NCBI GenBank assembly: GCA_024195585.1
Contig: SWBL01000138.1
Span: 54,692-118,691 of the forward strand
Direction: 5' to 3'
Source: Aureobasidium sp. EXF-3400
Taxonomy: Eukaryota > Ascomycota > Dothideomycetes > Dothideales > Saccotheciaceae
DNA: 64,000 nt
The position numbers and the translations under genes are program-made. Positions 1 through 11,883 of this stretch are shown here, piece after piece (within the stretch, counting starts at the first letter, position 1; each line of letters starts with the position of its first letter). The notes below the pieces were generated by a model. It had not been told where the DNA came from and did no database searches. It was given only the letters and a program-made list of their open reading frames with translations.

Positions 1-297
1 GGGCCGTTTCGCCAAACTCCGTCCTCCGGCACTGTCCAACTGCAAGTCTGCTCGTCCGACACTTTCTTGATAATTTGTCCTTGGACAGATCGCAGCGTCG
101 TCACTTTCGCCGACAGGCACTACACTCGCCTCAGTCGATTGTATAGTCCTTGCTCCTGACGCGCTTGGATAAAAAGAGACCGTTCGTCGCGTCCGACGCA
201 CATTTCGTGTCCCTGCGTTTCTGTGTGAGCATCATCGCGCTTTCCTAGACTTACGACTACGCACTGGGTTCGCTCGCCATCCATCATCGCGCACATC

Positions 298-3200
298 ATG
301 GCGCACTATCCTCCATGGCCTCCTGCTGCTGCGTCGCCATCTGCGCACCCTTCCGGCTATCCACCACCGCCGCCTCTTCCGTCGACTGCAGGCCAGGCCA
401 TGGCTTTACCACCAGAGCTGCAGGCTTTGAATATCACTCCTCAGCAGATGGCTGCGCTGTTGACTCACCTTCAAGCTGGCACTTTTCCTTTACCCCCTCC
501 TCCGCCTCCTCCTCCACCGCCGCAGGCTTACCAGTCGGCCGCGCCTTTCGCACCTGTGCCTTTTCCACTTCCCGTCCCAACACAGACCACTGTCGGTCAA
601 ACCGTTCTGGCGCCAACCGCGGTGCCGTCTTACATGGACATTGATCGCGAGGAGGGTGAAGTCAGCGACGCTTCACAACACATCAACCGTGCACCGTCTG
701 CGCCCTCTTCTAAGAAGCGCAAGTCGCGCACTTCTCAGTTGGCCCACCGTACGACTACCCAATCCAGTCCATCATCTACCCCCACAAAGAACAACTCAGA
801 TGTAAGTCACGGCTCAATCCAACAGAAAAGGGAAGCTGTTTTGCCTTTCATTGCTGCACTGCATCAAGAAGGGTTCACCTTCGACGAATTTGTCCGCGAG
901 GGTTTCGAGGAAAATTTACTTCGTCAAGTCTATCAAGACTTGCAGATCCCCACCGTCTCGCCCCTAGTGTCTAGTGCGCAGCCACCGGTCACAGAGGCCG
1001 TAGCTGCAAAGGTGACAGATGCTGCAACCACTCCACCTTCTATCGTTCCTCCTGTCAAGGAGGCCAAGCCCACTGTTCCTGTTAAACAGGCACCGCCTAT
1101 GAACCGCCAGGATTACCTGGCACGTCTACAAGCTGCAAAGAACAAGAAAGCCGAAGCTGTCCCTACGAAACAACCTGTTGTGTCCGCAAAATCCGCAACA
1201 CCCCCTGCCGTCAAGAATGAGGTCGCACCACCACCGGTCGTGATTCCTGCTGAATCGCAACCTAAACCTCAAGAAGCACAGAAAACTGGCACCCAGTCGG
1301 TTGCAGCCACCAACAAACAGTCACAAACCACTGAATTGATTCGCAAAAAGATGGAGGCTTTGAAGGCAACACAACGCCGCTTGGCCAACAACACGAATAC
1401 TTCCACTTCCTCCACACCTGGCTCAACATCCACGATACATGCTGTAGGGCAACCCCAATCGGAGGCTACACCAACTCCACCTACAAGCAGAACTCCATTG
1501 GCCTCTTCTCAACTGGCAGCTCCGAGCTTAATACCTGGTCTACGCATGTCGACCTCGATGGCGAGTTCCCCACAACCTCAGCCTCAGTTTCAAACTGGCC
1601 CGACGGCTTCTAGTGCCTCACCAGGCTCTTCGAAAGATCCCACACCACAGCCCGCTACTACGACATCCGTGCCTATGATCAGAAAACGTCCTGTAGCATC
1701 CGACCTCAATGAGGCCCAAGTTGTTGCCGATCACCATCCCTTCAAAAGACCGTTTGGACAAAGCAGGAAGAACAGTTTTGATGCAGGAATGATCATTCAG
1801 GTCAGCGATGATGAAGACATGTCTGATGATGACGATGATGAGCTGAGCAGTGCAAAGCCCTTGGTCAAAACCAGCGCAGTTCCGGCTGGCCAGCGTGACA
1901 AGAACATTCGCGATCTGCCTCCGCTACGTGACTTCCCTCAACGCTCGACAGCGTTTCAGAAGCAGGCGGGTGTTTTCACACCGCCCCTCGGTACTCCTGG
2001 AGCATCGAGTGATGCTGAAGAACTAAGAAGGAAAGAGTTGGAAATCACATCTCTCAATCAGAGGATACAAGAGTACGAGAAACGCAAAGCTGCGCTCAAA
2101 GCGAAGGCCAAGCTTGCACAGAGCCAGCCTCATACTCCTTCTCAGATCGTGAGACCCTCTGAGAAGGATTCTGCGCTCCCGGCTCCTAGTCCTGCAACAT
2201 CACATGCGCCTACACCAGCCACAAGCCAACTCAAGGAATCAGTCGATCGACGCACTGAACTCAAGGCCGCTTTGACAGCACGCAATGCCGATATTGACAA
2301 TCAGAAGGCTAGAATCCTGGAGATGCAAAAACAAATGGCCGATATGCAGAGACAGTACGACCAAGATATGGAGAACCAACGGAAGCTTCGTGAAGAACTC
2401 GAGAATTTGGATGTCAACACTGAAGGGATGACACAAGCTGAGATGGAGGCCAAGAAGCAGGAGATTGAGAACCTCCAAGAGCCAGACCCTGTTGGAGACA
2501 GTGCCCTACCAACCACGGGGTCGACTCAGACTGGAAACTCGGATGTTTCCATGAGCGAGAGCGGATCAGACAGCTCGCCAGACGATCAGTCAGTTGCAGA
2601 TGTCCAATCTCCTCGAACACATAGAGATGCAACAACCTCGAGCCCTGGTCGTGCAAGAGTTCTTGATGACATTCGTGCCGATCGCGCCAAAGCAGACCAG
2701 ATTAGAACGCAGACTTCCGAGGACAGCTCAGATTCCGATTCGGGCTCGAGCATGTCTGAGAGTTCTGAATCAGAGGAAGACGAAGGCGAAGATGAACATC
2801 TGCAAACCAACAACATGGTGACGGATGCATCTGCTAGTGTTGAATCTGGCTCTGAAAACATGAAAGGCGTTAGCGAATCCGCAAGCGCTGAACCCGAGCT
2901 CGCCGATTCCCAAGATAAATTGGTATGGTTATTTATCAGGAACATACCTTTCACGGCGACTAAGGATCTTATGCACTCATTCTTCGATGGCCTCGATGTG
3001 TAAGTCAAACAGGTTGAAGTAACCTCAACGTATTCAAGCTGATATGGAAAAACTTTAGCAAGCGCACCCATCTTCCACGACACCCTACTCGCGACCAAGG
3101 CACAGGCTCCGGCTTTGTCGAGCTTCCGCTCTCCCAAGCTGTTGCTGCGATCGATCAGCTAAGTGGATGTGAGATGCAGAACCGCAAAGTCTCTATCCAG

Positions 3201-4285
3201 ATGTCGAAGTTCGAGCCCAAGCTACCCTCCTCACTTTCGCCTGCGCCAAGCTCTGTGTCGTCTGACAGTAGCAGTGATGACGAGATGGACATCTCGACAG
3301 ATTCTGACGAGGAGAGTGAAGATGACTTGAACGACGTTGCAGCTGCTTCTAGAGCGGATGTCCACACTGGTACATCGGTAGACGAGGCATCGGCTGCAGA
3401 AGCTTCAGCTGATGAAGATGAGGACAAGAGTGAGGATGAGGACGGAGATCGAATGGATCTCGAGTCCTCAGACGCATCTTCCGAGGAGTATTCACCAGAG
3501 CCTGCTGCTGTACCTGTTTCATCGCTCCCTCTGTCTCAGCCTAGCAATACCAGCAGACCAAACCTTGCTGACGATCTAGCGCCTGAATTGCAGCCAACTG
3601 CCGAACAACAAATCGGTGTCACTGAAGCGGTAAGTTCTACCAACAGAGGTCAGCGTGTGCTGACACCAGTACAGGTCAACACAGCCTCATCTAACAGCAC
3701 GAACTTCAAACCATACGAGAGTCTGCTTAAGAACTTCAAAGGATACCGCTATCATCCTGACTATCCTCGTGAAGTACAGGGCGGGTATCGTTCGTTGACC
3801 TACAGTCATCAGATCGATCCCAACAAGGAGCTGTGCCGTTATGAAGTTGCATCTGGTGTTTGCAACGACAGTTCGTGTGACTATCAACATTTCCGCGACA
3901 TGGGTGTTTCTGGTGCGTCTGAGGGCGCGACCTCCTGATTTTCCTTTGTTCATGCATTCATTCATTTTTTCTTCCGACCAACTGCTTCCAATCGACGACC
4001 ACACGTGCTCTGTGCGACATGGTCCTTGATATCTCTATGACACATCCTGATTCTGTGGTGCGGTAGCTGACTTAGGGCACTGACGTTGCAGATGATACTG
4101 TTCTCCTTCAAATGGGCATGAACGGCAACACTGGAAAGAACGCCGAGTACAGACAAGGCTTGAGAGACATCCTACAACAGATGAGGGACAATGGATCTCT
4201 CGAAACTGAAGCTGTCGCTACACGCGTGGCCCAGTATCGAAGAGATTTCCTCAAAGATCCCTCCAACATACTTGATTTGAACTAG
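298..4285 (+). CDS. Red1/ZFC3H1-like zinc-finger and RRM protein (nuclear RNA surveillance)
   Basis: Three exons are inferred: 298-2999, 3059-3912 and 4092-4285, giving about 1249 aa. The N-terminus is proline-rich. Coiled-coil-like stretches lie near residues 570-605 and 650-725, followed by long Ser/Asp/Glu tracts. An RRM spans about residues 874-948: RNP2-like LFIRNIP ends exon 1 and RNP1-like GSGFVEL lies just after intron 1, so the domain appears only after splicing. Near residue 1160 is a C-x8-C-x4-C-x3-H finger preceded by GGYRSLTYSHQIDP, the signature of the C3H1 family of fission yeast Red1 and human ZFC3H1. The last exon, ending NILDLN, completes the family C-terminus. Family knowledge: these proteins scaffold exosome-linked nuclear RNA decay (MTREC/PAXT). 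The Red1-type role is inferred. A 45-nt in-frame GTAAGT...ACAG segment at 3630-3674 might be a further intron. Confidence 0.72.
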
Positions 4286-5274
4286 ACGGTCCACAAATCG
4301 AGACCCCGATCTCGACAGGCCGCTGACCTGATGTTTTCGTTGCCCGCTTGCGCAAAACGCAAGGGTGAACAACATATTTTACAGCACTATCACGACTGCG
4401 TGTAGCGGTCCTCAATGCTTGCTAGTGCCTGACTACTTGTCAGGATTCGTACGTGCAAAGAGTGTGTTCCATGGAGGACATGGTATCGGCGATTCTGAAA
4501 AATCGTATACTTTTGTCGCATGGCAGAACGAAAGAAAGAGCGCGGAGAAGCAAGAAGCAGATTGCAGATTGCAGAAGCCGAGCGGAGATGGACGCTCTAC
4601 CGACAACGCCGGCTAAGCTGAGTGCCTCGCAGCCTCTCTGCCAAAGCCCGCTGTGTACCGGCTGAAATGACATATCGGGGCCAGTGGTCCGATAAGGACT
4701 GAAGACCGATGACAGGGCCTAGCCATAATCAGATAGAAGAAACAAAAGACCTTGCCTTAAAAAAAAATGCATTCCTTGTCAAAAACGTCCAATTGTTTGC
4801 AAGTGCTCGTACTTTGCGACGTGTTGTTGATGAGCGCCTTTCGTCATCGGGCGATGATGTCGGTCACCGCTCTCTGCTCGGCGTTACAGTGGCCCCCAAG
4901 AACGCGCTCAAGCAAGACGTGCTACAGCAACGGTTTTGTGAGTCAGGCAAGCGGTCCCGGCGGGCGATCTCCAAGGAAATGCGAGACGCAAAACACAAGT
5001 GTCGGAGCGCTCGGCGTATTTAGCCTCTACCCACGTGAAGGGGCTCGGAAGAACTGGAACGATGGCAGAAAGTGACGGAAGCACGGTGGCGGGTTTGGAA
5101 GGACCCTTGCCCTCACTGGCCTTTTGGTGAGAGTCGGGTCTGATTGACATAAGCGCGGGGCTCGCTGGGAGCTTTTATTTCTCCCAACAACAATTGAAAC
5201 TTGAACCTCTTTCCTACACACATCTCTGTTTCCTCTACACATCTCAATCCATTTCTCTCAATCCACACATCACC
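4286..5274. other. Intergenic region upstream of transaldolase
   Basis: No credible gene is visible. Short ORFs here lack recognisable motifs and overlap one another in several frames. The interval holds the 3' end of the Red1-like gene, an A-run near 4758-4767, a CACGTG palindrome at 5032-5037, and a pyrimidine-rich leader just before the transaldolase start. Confidence 0.5.
5205..5274 (+). promoter_or_regulatory. Pyrimidine-rich 5' leader of transaldolase
   Basis: The roughly 70 nt before the ATG at 5275 are rich in C and T, with repeated CTCT, TCTC and CACAT elements, and end in the context ATCACC before ATG. Such CT-rich leaders are common just upstream of strongly expressed housekeeping genes in filamentous fungi. 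The transcription start is not determined, so its regulatory role is inference. Confidence 0.4.
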
Positions 5275-6438
5275 ATGTCTAGCTCTCTCGACCAGCTCAA
5301 GGCCTCTGGCACCGTACGTTCCCACAGCTCAGCTATGCCCCTGTGGAGGGGTCAAATGCCGACCTATCACTAACACTTTTTCAAGGTTGTCGTCTGCGAC
5401 TCTGGTGACTTTGCTACCATTGACAAGTACAAGCCTCAGGATGCTACCACCAACCCTTCCCTGATCCTGGCAGCCTCTAAGAAGGCTGAGTATGCCAAGC
5501 TTATTGACAACGCTGTCGCCTACGGAAAGGAGCACGCCGATGGCAAGAGCATCGACGACCAGGTTGATGCTGTCCTTGACGCTCTCCTTGTCCAGTTCGG
5601 CAAGGAGATCCTCCAGATCGTCCCCGGCAAGGTCTCTACCGAGGTTGACGCCAGATTCTCCTTCGACACCGACGCCAGTGTCAAGAAGGCCCTCCGTATC
5701 ATCGACGTGTGTTGCATCATAGCGTAAATCTTTTTGTCTTCGCTCGGCTGACTCTTGCAACAGCTCTACAAGGAGGCCGGTATCTCCAAGGACCGCATTC
5801 TCATCAAGATCGCCTCGACCTACGAGGGTATCAAGGCTGCTCACATCCTGCAGTCCAAGTACGACATCAACACCAACTTGACTCTGATGTTCTCGCCTGT
5901 TCAGGCCATTGCTGCCGCTGAGGCCGGTGCTTTCCTCATCTCTCCCTTCGTTGGCCGTATCCTTGACTGGTACAAGGCCAACCACAAGAAGGAGTACAAG
6001 AAGGAGGAGGACCCCGGTGTCAAGTCCGTTGTTGAGATTTACAACTACTACAAGAAGTTCGGCTACAAGACCATCGTCATGGGTGCTTCCTTCAGAAACA
6101 TTGGTGAGATCACCGAGCTCGCTGGCTGCGACTACCTCACTATCTCCGTAAGTCACCAAACCTTGCAATACTCTAATCGACACTAACAAAACGTGCAGCC
6201 CAACCTCCTCGAGGAGCTCTACAACAGCAAGGACGAGGTTCCCCAGAAGCTCAACGCTGCCAACGCCACCAAGCTCGACCTCGAGAAGAAGTCGTACCTC
6301 CACGACGAGCCCGCCTTCCGTTTCTACTTCAACGAGGACCCCATGGCCGTCCACAAGCTCAGCGAGGGTATCAGCAAGTTCGCTGCTGACGCCGTCACCC
6401 TCAAGGAGATCCTCAAGGAGAAGCTCCAGAAGGCTTAA
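5275..6438 (+). CDS. TAL1: Transaldolase
   Basis: Transaldolase moves a dihydroxyacetone unit between sugar phosphates in the non-oxidative pentose phosphate pathway, in the cytosol. Four exons are inferred: 5275-5313, 5386-5706, 5764-6147 and 6199-6438, giving 327 aa, the usual length of class I fungal and bacterial enzymes. Landmarks are the N-terminal VVVCDSGDF, the ATTNPSLI motif, the Schiff-base lysine in [12 protein letters not shown], and [10 protein letters not shown]. The 13-codon first exon is typical of this gene in fungi. All introns are 51-72 nt with good donors, and CTAAC-like branch sites are visible in introns 1 and 3. A 424-codon open frame on the opposite strand (5329-6603) is a codon-bias shadow. 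Confidence 0.97.
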
Positions 6439-6903
6439 ATTATTTAATTTGATGATGGTTTGGGCAATGTGCATATGACGACTGCCGCGACATGACTTTT
6501 TCTTTCTCACGTACAACAAAAAATAAAATACCCCTGTTGTCGTTCTTGTCATTCTGATGTTGCTTTCTCCCTCCTCCGGAGTCCGGAAACTATGATATGA
6601 CATGCAATAATATAGCTCATTTTGTTGCGCTCAACCAATAACGATGGTTTCTGTCGCAAGATTTTGTTTTGTTTGGCTGACGTAGACGTGCACCGAGGCA
6701 GAAGCCGAGCGAAGCTGTCTTACGAAGCAGCAGCCGGACTTAAGCCGTAAAATGCGGAAGTCATGGGTGCTTGGAGCTCTGACGAGACCCGCAGAGCGGG
6801 GCTACGCCTTCGTCGGACCTTTGACCTTCGACTCTCAACTCCGCCTCTTCGAACCAACCACAACTCTTAGACAAAGTTCAAACACACGTCTAAATCAATC
6901 AAA
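6439..6903. other. Intergenic region between TAL1 and SOD1
   Basis: The interval holds the TAL1 3' untranslated region and the SOD1 promoter. A CCAAT pentamer is present at 6635-6639 (plus strand), about 265 bp upstream of the SOD1 ATG. CCAAT is the core of the fungal HAP/AnCF complex site, but a single pentamer is weak evidence. Nothing else stands out. Confidence 0.4.
6635..6639 (+). promoter_or_regulatory. CCAAT pentamer upstream of SOD1
   Basis: A plus-strand CCAAT lies about 265 bp before the SOD1 ATG. In fungi the HAP/AnCF complex binds this core and is redox- and iron-linked, but a pentamer occurs often by chance. Confidence 0.25.
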
Positions 6904-7788
6904 ATGGTCAAAGCAGGTACGTTCACACGCACAAAGACGATTCCCAATCGATCGCGGATAGGTTTCGAGCTCTCAGAGGCAAAAGTGGGGCTAGGCAAAG
7001 AGGAAGAGCAGGTTACACGCACCTGTCCACCAAGGTGGCCTTGTGAGCCAACGGCCATCCAATGGTGTTGAAGGAGGTCGTGAGACATCACTCTAGAATC
7101 TGTGCCTCTGCTCCCTTGAGCTTGGTGGCCAACGAGCTTGACAGATCGGATACTGGACTCGTTGCGTATTGCCAGAGGTGCATCCATCAGTAGAAGCTAA
7201 CAGCATGCCTTGCAGTTGCCGTCCTCCGTGGAGACTCTAAGGTCTCCGGTACCGTCACCTTCGAGCAGGCCTCCGAAGGTGCTAACACCACCATCTCCTG
7301 GGACATCACCGGCCACGACGCCAACGCTGAGCGTGGTATGCACGTTCACGCCTTCGGTGACAACACCAACGGCTGCACTTCCGCCGGCCCTCACTGTGAG
7401 TGTTCTTAGTCGATGCAATGGTACTAGAAAGAAACAAGTGCTCATACACTGGCAGTCAACCCTCACGGCAAGACCCACGGTGCCCCCGAGGATGACGAGC
7501 GCCACGTTGGTGACTTGGGCAACTTCAAGACCGATGCTCAGGGCAACGCCAAGGGCTCCGTCACCGACAAGCTCATCAAGCTGATCGGCCCCGAGAGCGT
7601 CCTCGGCCGTACCATCGTTGTCCACGCTGGCACTGATGACCTTGGCAAGGGTGGCCACGAGGAGAGCAAGAAGACCGGTAACGCTGGCCCTCGCCCTGCT
7701 TGCGGTAAGTTTCCTTCCCACCAAACATGTTCTTCAAATCGAATTGGTACTGATCTCGCGCATAGGTGTCATCGGTATCGCCTCGTAA
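6904..7788 (+). CDS. SOD1: Cu/Zn superoxide dismutase
   Basis: This enzyme dismutates superoxide to oxygen and hydrogen peroxide in the cytosol and mitochondrial intermembrane space. Four exons are inferred: 6904-6916, 7216-7395, 7456-7704 and 7766-7788, giving 154 aa, the standard size. Copper and zinc ligands are visible in [14 protein letters not shown], in [19 protein letters not shown] and in [14 protein letters not shown]. The active-site arginine lies in NAGPRPACG, and the protein ends VIGIAS. No signal peptide is seen. The first exon carries only four codons plus one base, and intron 1 is unusually long for this window (299 nt). It is co-directional with transaldolase. Confidence 0.97.
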
Positions 7789-8531
7789 GCTGTCCACGTT
7801 TAATGTCTTGATGAGTAGTAGTATTGGAATGGCCGTCCTCGAGATGTGCCTTTGGAATGTACAGTTGATGATCAAGCCAAAGAAACTATGACTATAGAAC
7901 ATGCTGCTATATGGTTCATGGTGATGTGTGCGTGAAACAACATGGTGAATGCGTGGTGACCATGGCTCTTGATGCTTAGTGTTGGGTTTGACACGTTTGC
8001 AGTGTATGGAAGTCTGTGATACATGTTCCCCTAGCGACAACGAAAATGGATATACATGATCTTCCGCAAAGCACCAATTAAACCTCCAGGCTCTTGTTCA
8101 ATAGCAGAACGAATCGAAGGGCAGCGAACAGCAAAGATGAAGCGGCACTGAATTAGCGGCGCACTGACATTTGTCGGAGCTCTCTCACCCCACATCCGCC
8201 AGCTGTCTCGATTATGTTTCTCGACTCCCTGAACCCTTAGAGCCGCTTTATATCACTGCTTTTTGTTTTCACAGCAATTGCTTCGTTCTATACAGCCACT
8301 CTTCTGCCAGACTCAACCTTGAGAAACGGCATTGACTTTTTCCAGATTGCATTCTGCTGCTGCAATCACCCCACTCCGTCCACTGGTGAGCACGAGACCC
8401 TCGAAGCCCTGGCCACAGCCCACACCACCCCTCTCAACTTGCCACTCAGTCTCTTTCCAAGACAGCAACTGATTCAATCCATCGACAGTCCTACTTTCGT
8501 CGTCTTCGCTATCAATTGTCTCCACTTCATC
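7789..8531. other. Intergenic region between SOD1 and the Tudor-SN gene
   Basis: No gene is supported. The reading frame of the next gene stays open upstream to 8319, but it contains no ATG before 8532, so this stretch is read as 5' untranslated leader. The preceding part is the SOD1 3' region and promoter. Confidence 0.5.
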
Positions 8532-11242
8532 ATGGCTCTCATGGAAGCTAAAGTCAAGAGCGTCCTCTCTGGTGACACGCTTGTTCTACACAACATCAAG
8601 AACCCTTCTCAAGAACGCACTCTGAGCTTGGCCTTTGTCAGTGCTCCTAGGATACGCAGAGAGGGCGATGAGCCCGGTGCTTTCCAATCCAGAGACTTTG
8701 TTCGCAAGCTTTGCGTCGGCAAGGTTGTTCGATTCGCCGTTCTCTACAACATTCCCACGCCTTCACCTCGCGACTACGGTGTTATCATCTTGCAAAGTGG
8801 CCAACATCTGCTCGACCTCGTTGTGCGTGAGGGTTTGGTCAAGCTGAGAGATGATGCCGGCAAAAAGGAGGATACACCACAAGGCACTGAGTTGCTCGAA
8901 AGGTTGCAGGCTCTTGAGAGCCATGCCAAGGTCGACGAGAAGGGCCTCTGGAACCCCGACCAACAACGCATCGACAATCTTCACGACCTGTCAGACCCAA
9001 GGGCCTTCTCTGAAGCTTACAAGGGTCAGCCCATTGACGCCATTGTCGAACGTGTCCTGAGCGCAGACCGCTTCATCTGTCGTCTGCTGGTCCAGCCCGC
9101 AAAGCACACTCAAACCATTGTCTTGCTTGCTGGTGTTCGCGCCCCTGCCACCAAGAGAATCAACCCTTCAGATCAATCAGAGCAACCTGCAGAGCCTTTC
9201 GGTACCGAAGCACACCGCTTCGTCGAGGAGAGACTGTTGCAGCGTGGTGTTCAAGTCCGCATCCTCGGAGTTTCACCCAACAACCTTCTGGTCGGAGAAG
9301 TCAGACACCCTATGGGCAGCATTGCTGAATTCCTCCTCAAGGCCGGTCTCGCTCGCTGCACTGATCACCACTCGACATGGCTTGGTCCTGAGATGGCCAA
9401 GCTCAGACAGGCCGAACGCTATGCCCGGGATAACAAGCTGGGTCTTTTCGAAGGTCACGTCTCGCAAAGGTCGGCCGGTACAGGCCAGATCGAAGCCACA
9501 GTCAGCCGCGTCTTCTCTGCCGATACTCTTTACCTGCGCAACAAGGCTGGAGCTGAGAAGCGCGTCAACCTCAGCAGTGTTCGTCAACCCAAGCCTTCAG
9601 ACCCCAAGCAATCACCATTCGGTGCCGAGGCCAAGGAGTTCTTGCGTAAGCGTCTGATTGGAAAGCACGTTAAGGTCACCATTGATGGCAAGCGACCGGC
9701 TACTGAAGGCTTCGATGAGCGTGAGATGGCCACTGTCACTCTCAACGACGAGAACGTGAGTCTTATGCTCGTTGAGCAAGGATACGCCTCGGTAATCAGA
9801 CACCGCATGGATGACACTGACCGTTCGCCCATCTACGATGAACTCCTTGCCGCTGAGGAGGCTGCACAGAGCGCTGGAAAGGGCATGTGGAACCCCAAGC
9901 CCCCTAAGAAAACCGAATACGTCGACTACAGTGCTTCCGTTGATCAGGCCAAGCGACAGCTTACTCTTCTGTCCCGCCAAAGAAAGGTTCCTGCTGTTGT
10001 CGACTTTGTCAAGAGTGGAAGCCGATTCACTGTCTTGGTACCTCGTGAGAATGCCAAGCTCACTTTCGTCCTGTCCGGTATCAGTGCTCCTCGCTCAGCT
10101 CGCAACCCCAGCGAGAAGGGCGAGCCTTTCGGTCAAGAGGCACACGAATTTGCAAACCGCAGATGCCAGCAACGCGACGTCGAAATCGATGTTGAAGGCA
10201 CTGACAAGGTTGGAGGCTTCATCGGTCAGCTGTACGTCAACCGCGAGAGCTTCGCTAAGCTGCTCGTCGAGGAGGGTCTTGCTTCGGTTCACGCCTACAG
10301 TGCAGAGAAGTCCGGCAACGCAAATGAGCTCTTCGCCGCCGAGCAAAGGGCAAAGGAGGCCAGACGTGGCATGTGGCACGACTGGGACCCTTCGAAGGAG
10401 GCTGCCGAGGAGGGCGAGGAGTACGACGCTTCTGCTGGTGCTGCTGGTTTGAATGGTGATGCTCCTGCCGAGCGTCGCAAGGACTACCGCGATGTCGTTG
10501 TCACTAACATTGACCCTACCAACGCACGCATCAAGATCCAAGAGATTGGAACTGGCACAGCAGCCTGTAAGTCAAATGCTCTTCTCTCTACGATACACCC
10601 ACTAACTTACAGCCAGTGACCGACCTCATGAACTCATTCCGCTCCTTCCACATCTCATCCTCAGCCAACAAGCCTCTCGAACAAGCACCCAAGGCTGGCG
10701 ATTTCGTGTCTGCTAGATTCAGCGAAGACAACGAATGGTACCGCGCCCGCATCCGCCGCAACGACCGTGAGAACAAGACATCCGAGGTTGTCTACATCGA
10801 CTACGGCAACAGCGAAACAATCCCTTGGTCGCGCCTTCGCGCTCTCGACCCCACCCGCTTCGGTGTACAAAAGCTCCGCGCCCAAGCCCTTGATGCCACC
10901 CTCTCCTTCCTTCAATTCCCCACCGCCCCTGAATATCTCCGCGAAGCCGTCAACATCATCAGCGACTGCACCGCCGACCGCCAGTTGGTCGCTAATGTTG
11001 ACTACATTGACCCTCGCGAGGGAACACTCTACGTCACCCTGTTCGACCCTAAGCAGAGCGACAGCTTGAACGAGAGCGTCAACGCCGATATCATCTCTGA
11101 AGGTTTCGCCATGGTGCCCAAGAAGCTCAAGGCTTGGGAGAGAGCTGCCGGAGATGTGCTTGCCGATCTCCAGGCCCGTGAGGCCGAGGCCAAGGAGCGT
11201 AGACTTGGTCAATGGGAGTATGGTGATTTGACCGAGGACTAG
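8532..11242 (+). CDS. Tudor staphylococcal nuclease (SND1/Tudor-SN family)
   Basis: Two exons are inferred, 8532-10566 and 10617-11242, giving 886 aa, close to human SND1 (910 aa). The family binds RNA through repeated staphylococcal-nuclease folds and takes part in RNA decay, stress-granule biology and transcription. Four SN-like repeats are readable in exon 1, each beginning with a pattern like AKVKSVLSGDTLVL, IDAIVERVLSADRFICRL, IEATVSRVFSADTLYL or VPAVVDFVKSGSRFTVLV and ending with a GLW/GMW motif such as GMWNPKPPKK. A Tudor domain follows at about residues 700-755, with aromatic-cage-like residues in EWYRARIRRN and VYIDYGNSE, then a partial fifth SN repeat. The intron was placed by the need to join AACL to TDLMNSF in frame. 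8532 is the first ATG in the frame. Confidence 0.93.
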
Positions 11243-11883
11243 ATGTTTCCTCTGATGCATCCATCCATTGGTTATGAAGGCTTCTTTTCTCGTTCGATTC
11301 TTGTCTTTTTTCGGCTTTTTGGTTATTGAGAGATATACATTACAAGAGGACACAGAAAAAGCAGGCATAGCATTTTTGTTGTTTTAGAATATGAGAATGA
11401 AACTCAGTCAGGTTATTGTATTCTCATACATGTCGTGTACGGGCGCCCTTCCTCGCAGTGTGACGATGTGGATGTGTAGGCTTCTCCTGGACAATCTGTA
11501 CAACTCCGTTGCTGGAATTTTCCCACAAGACACATGGATACCGATAAAATCCCTGAGCTCCCACGTTCCTCTTGATACAGTGACAGAAACGTGAGTTCTT
11601 GCACAGGTAATTAGAGAGAACGGAACCTGCTTGTGCAATAGTCGTTGGTTGGAAGATACGGCCAGGGTTGCACCCACAAGCAGTATGACATGAACATGAA
11701 AAATCTCGGTGTAGTTTTCGATTTCTGATTTTCACCAACTGGTTGTTCTGGCCATTTAAGATATATATACGCTTCTTCTTTCTATGCTAAAAAACGACCT
11801 TCCATCTCGAAGGGCTCCAAAAAAAATCTATTCTTCGAAGTTTTTATCTCCCATACATGTTCCACAAGATGTTTTTAGATGAT
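11243..11883. other. Convergent 3' intergenic region
   Basis: This lies between the 3' ends of the Tudor-SN gene and the minus-strand phosphoesterase gene. It is AT-rich in places (ATATATATAC near 11760-11770 and short A runs near 11790-11830), consistent with untranslated ends and polyadenylation signals on both strands. No gene is seen. Confidence 0.5.

Noticed and set aside
5329..6603. 424-codon open frame antisense to transaldolase
   Set aside because: It covers TAL1 exons and introns on the opposite strand and is Leu/Val/Gly-rich, typical of a codon-bias shadow.
8319..8531. N-terminal extension of the Tudor-SN protein
   Set aside because: The frame is open but has no ATG before 8532, and the SN fold begins right after MALMEAKVKS.
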